64,000 bases of DNA from Williamsia sp. GTDB taxonomy: Bacteria > Bacteroidota > Bacteroidia > Chitinophagales > Chitinophagaceae. A model generated the notes under the pieces. The model made no database searches and was not told the DNA's origin. It saw nothing but the letters and a program-made list of their open reading frames with translations. Each line of letters opens with the position of its first letter. The first letter of the stretch is position 1. Where the stretch lies: NCBI GenBank assembly GCA_015069695.1, contig JADCRZ010000013.1:81481-145480 (forward strand), in the 5' to 3' direction. The translations under genes and the position numbers were made by a program. Shown here piece after piece: positions 63,171-64,000 of the stretch.

Positions 63171-64000
63171 ATGGAAAGTTCTCCTACCAGTTATCCAAAG
63201 GATAAGATCAACATTGTACTGCTTGAGAATATCAGCGATGCGGCAGCCGGCCGTTTTACGGAAGCCGGGTATGCCTCCGTAAAACGGATCAGCGGTGCGC
63301 TGAGTGAAGACGAGCTGATCAATGAAATAAAAGATGTACATCTGCTGGGTATCCGATCTAAGACACAGGTAACCAAGCGGGTGCTGGCAGCAGCCAAAAA
63401 GCTCCAGGCCATCGGTTGTTTTTGCATCGGGGTAAACCAGGTAGACCTGAAATGTGCCACCCAGCATGGTGTGGTGGTGTTCAATGCGCCCTACTCCAAC
63501 ACCCGTTCGGTTGCCGAGCTGGTCATTGGTTTATCGGTCATGCTGATCCGGAAAATACCGGACAAAAACAAAGCTGCCCATGAGGGACTTTGGATGAAAG
63601 ATGCCAAAGGCAGTTATGAGCTGAGAGGAAAAACCCTGGGCATCATTGGCTACGGCAATATAGGTTCGCAGGTAAGCGTACTGGCTGAGGCGCTGGGCAT
63701 GAAGATCATTTATTACGATACCATTACCAAGCTGCCGCTGGGCAATGCAGTAGAAAAAAAGTCTTTGCGCGAAGTGCTGAGCCAGGCGGATATTGTTACC
63801 CTGCATGTTCCGGAAACGGCGCAGACAAAAAACATGATCAACAAAACCACGCTTAAATATTTCAAGAAAGGATCTATCCTGATCAACTATGCCCGGGGGG
63901 AAGTGGTTGACCAGCCTGCCTTGGCAGCAGCCATTGCTGATAAGCACATCGGCGGGGCAGCCGTAGATGTTTATCCTCAGGAACCGGAAAAAAACGGTGA
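63171..64000 (+). CDS. serA: D-3-phosphoglycerate dehydrogenase, N-terminal part (cut by window edge)
   Basis: About 276 residues, open to the window end. It begins MESSPTSYPKDKINIVLLEN and holds LLGIRSKTQVTKRVLAAAKK, FCIGVNQVDLKCATQHGVVV, NAPYSNTRSVAELVIGL, the NAD loop GKTLGIIGYGNIGSQVSVLA and LINYARGEVVDQPALAAAIA. This matches E. coli-type SerA. It makes 3-phosphohydroxypyruvate in serine synthesis; the C-terminal ACT domain, expected for this type, is beyond the edge. Confidence 0.95.
   Translation, partial: MESSPTSYPKDKINIVLLENISDAAAGRFTEAGYASVKRISGALSEDELINEIKDVHLLGIRSKTQVTKRVLAAAKKLQAIGCFCIGVNQVDLKCATQHGVVVFNAPYSNTRSVAELVIGLSVMLIRKIPDKNKAAHEGLWMKDAKGSYELRGKTLGIIGYGNIGSQVSVLAEALGMKIIYYDTITKLPLGNAVEKKSLREVLSQADIVTLHVPETAQTKNMINKTTLKYFKKGSILINYARGEVVDQPALAAAIADKHIGGAAVDVYPQEPEKNG

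Noticed and set aside
1..64000. tRNA, rRNA, CRISPR array, prophage or transposase
   Set aside because: I looked through spacers for cloverleaf ends, regular repeats and IS-type genes and found none that I could support by eye.

Overview
The window looks like a chromosomal segment of a Bacteroidota bacterium, most likely a Chitinophagaceae-type gliding relative. The inference rests on a PorP/SprF protein next to a giant PKD protein with a gliding-motility-type C-terminal sorting domain (type IX secretion), LytTR/LytS regulators, TAnnTTTG-like -7 promoter elements, a shortage of Shine-Dalgarno sequences before most genes, several TTG/GTG starts, and DUF418, DUF4142, DUF1501 and planctomycete-cytochrome families common in this group. 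Both window ends cut genes (an AGE-family epimerase on the left, serA on the right). I saw no rRNA, tRNA, CRISPR array, prophage or transposase.

Layout. 1-5.6 kb: end of an AGE epimerase gene, two tandem DUF418 membrane proteins, a PLP decarboxylase and a KDPG-type aldolase. 5.9-12.6 kb: a minus-strand operon of planctomycete-like genes (DUF1549/DUF1553 cytochrome, DUF1501, TIM-barrel isomerase, membrane cytochrome with leucine-rich repeats). 12.7-19.5 kb: Kir-type potassium channel, DUF937-like protein, ROK/polyphosphate-glucokinase-like kinase with a large GH63/MGH1-like glucosidase, and a CPA1 Na+/H+ antiporter. 19.6-25.9 kb: yjbQ followed by a compact RNA-repair cassette (hen1, two RlaP-type nucleotidyltransferases, pnkp) with overlapping genes; the second nucleotidyltransferase is interrupted by an in-frame amber codon.

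26-32 kb: FecR-like protein, CocE/NonD hydrolase, pfkA-pyk glycolytic operon and arginase. 32-40 kb: UspA protein, prfB with its programmed +1 frameshift, pruA, pyrR, pyrB, coaD, a Nudix hydrolase, pyrE, a metal-binding secreted protein and a LEA-type lipoprotein. 40.9-50.1 kb: T9SS-linked pair, BlaI/BlaR1-type pair, membrane pyrophosphatase. 50-55 kb: small or unassigned genes in AT-rich spacers, including a self-contained minus-strand transcription unit (about 53.34-53.50 kb) that looks like an undescribed small RNA or a 15-codon gene with a strong Shine-Dalgarno. 55-64 kb: ECF sigma factor and membrane partner, malate:quinone oxidoreductase, LytTR two-component pair, DUF4142 protein, NAD(P)HX repair enzyme, serine hydrolase and serA.

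The parts most worth a second look are the RNA-repair cassette with its amber codon, the small structured unit at 53.4 kb, the palindrome over the pfkA -33 element, and the planctomycete-like operon. All function calls come from reading protein motifs by eye; no database search was run.
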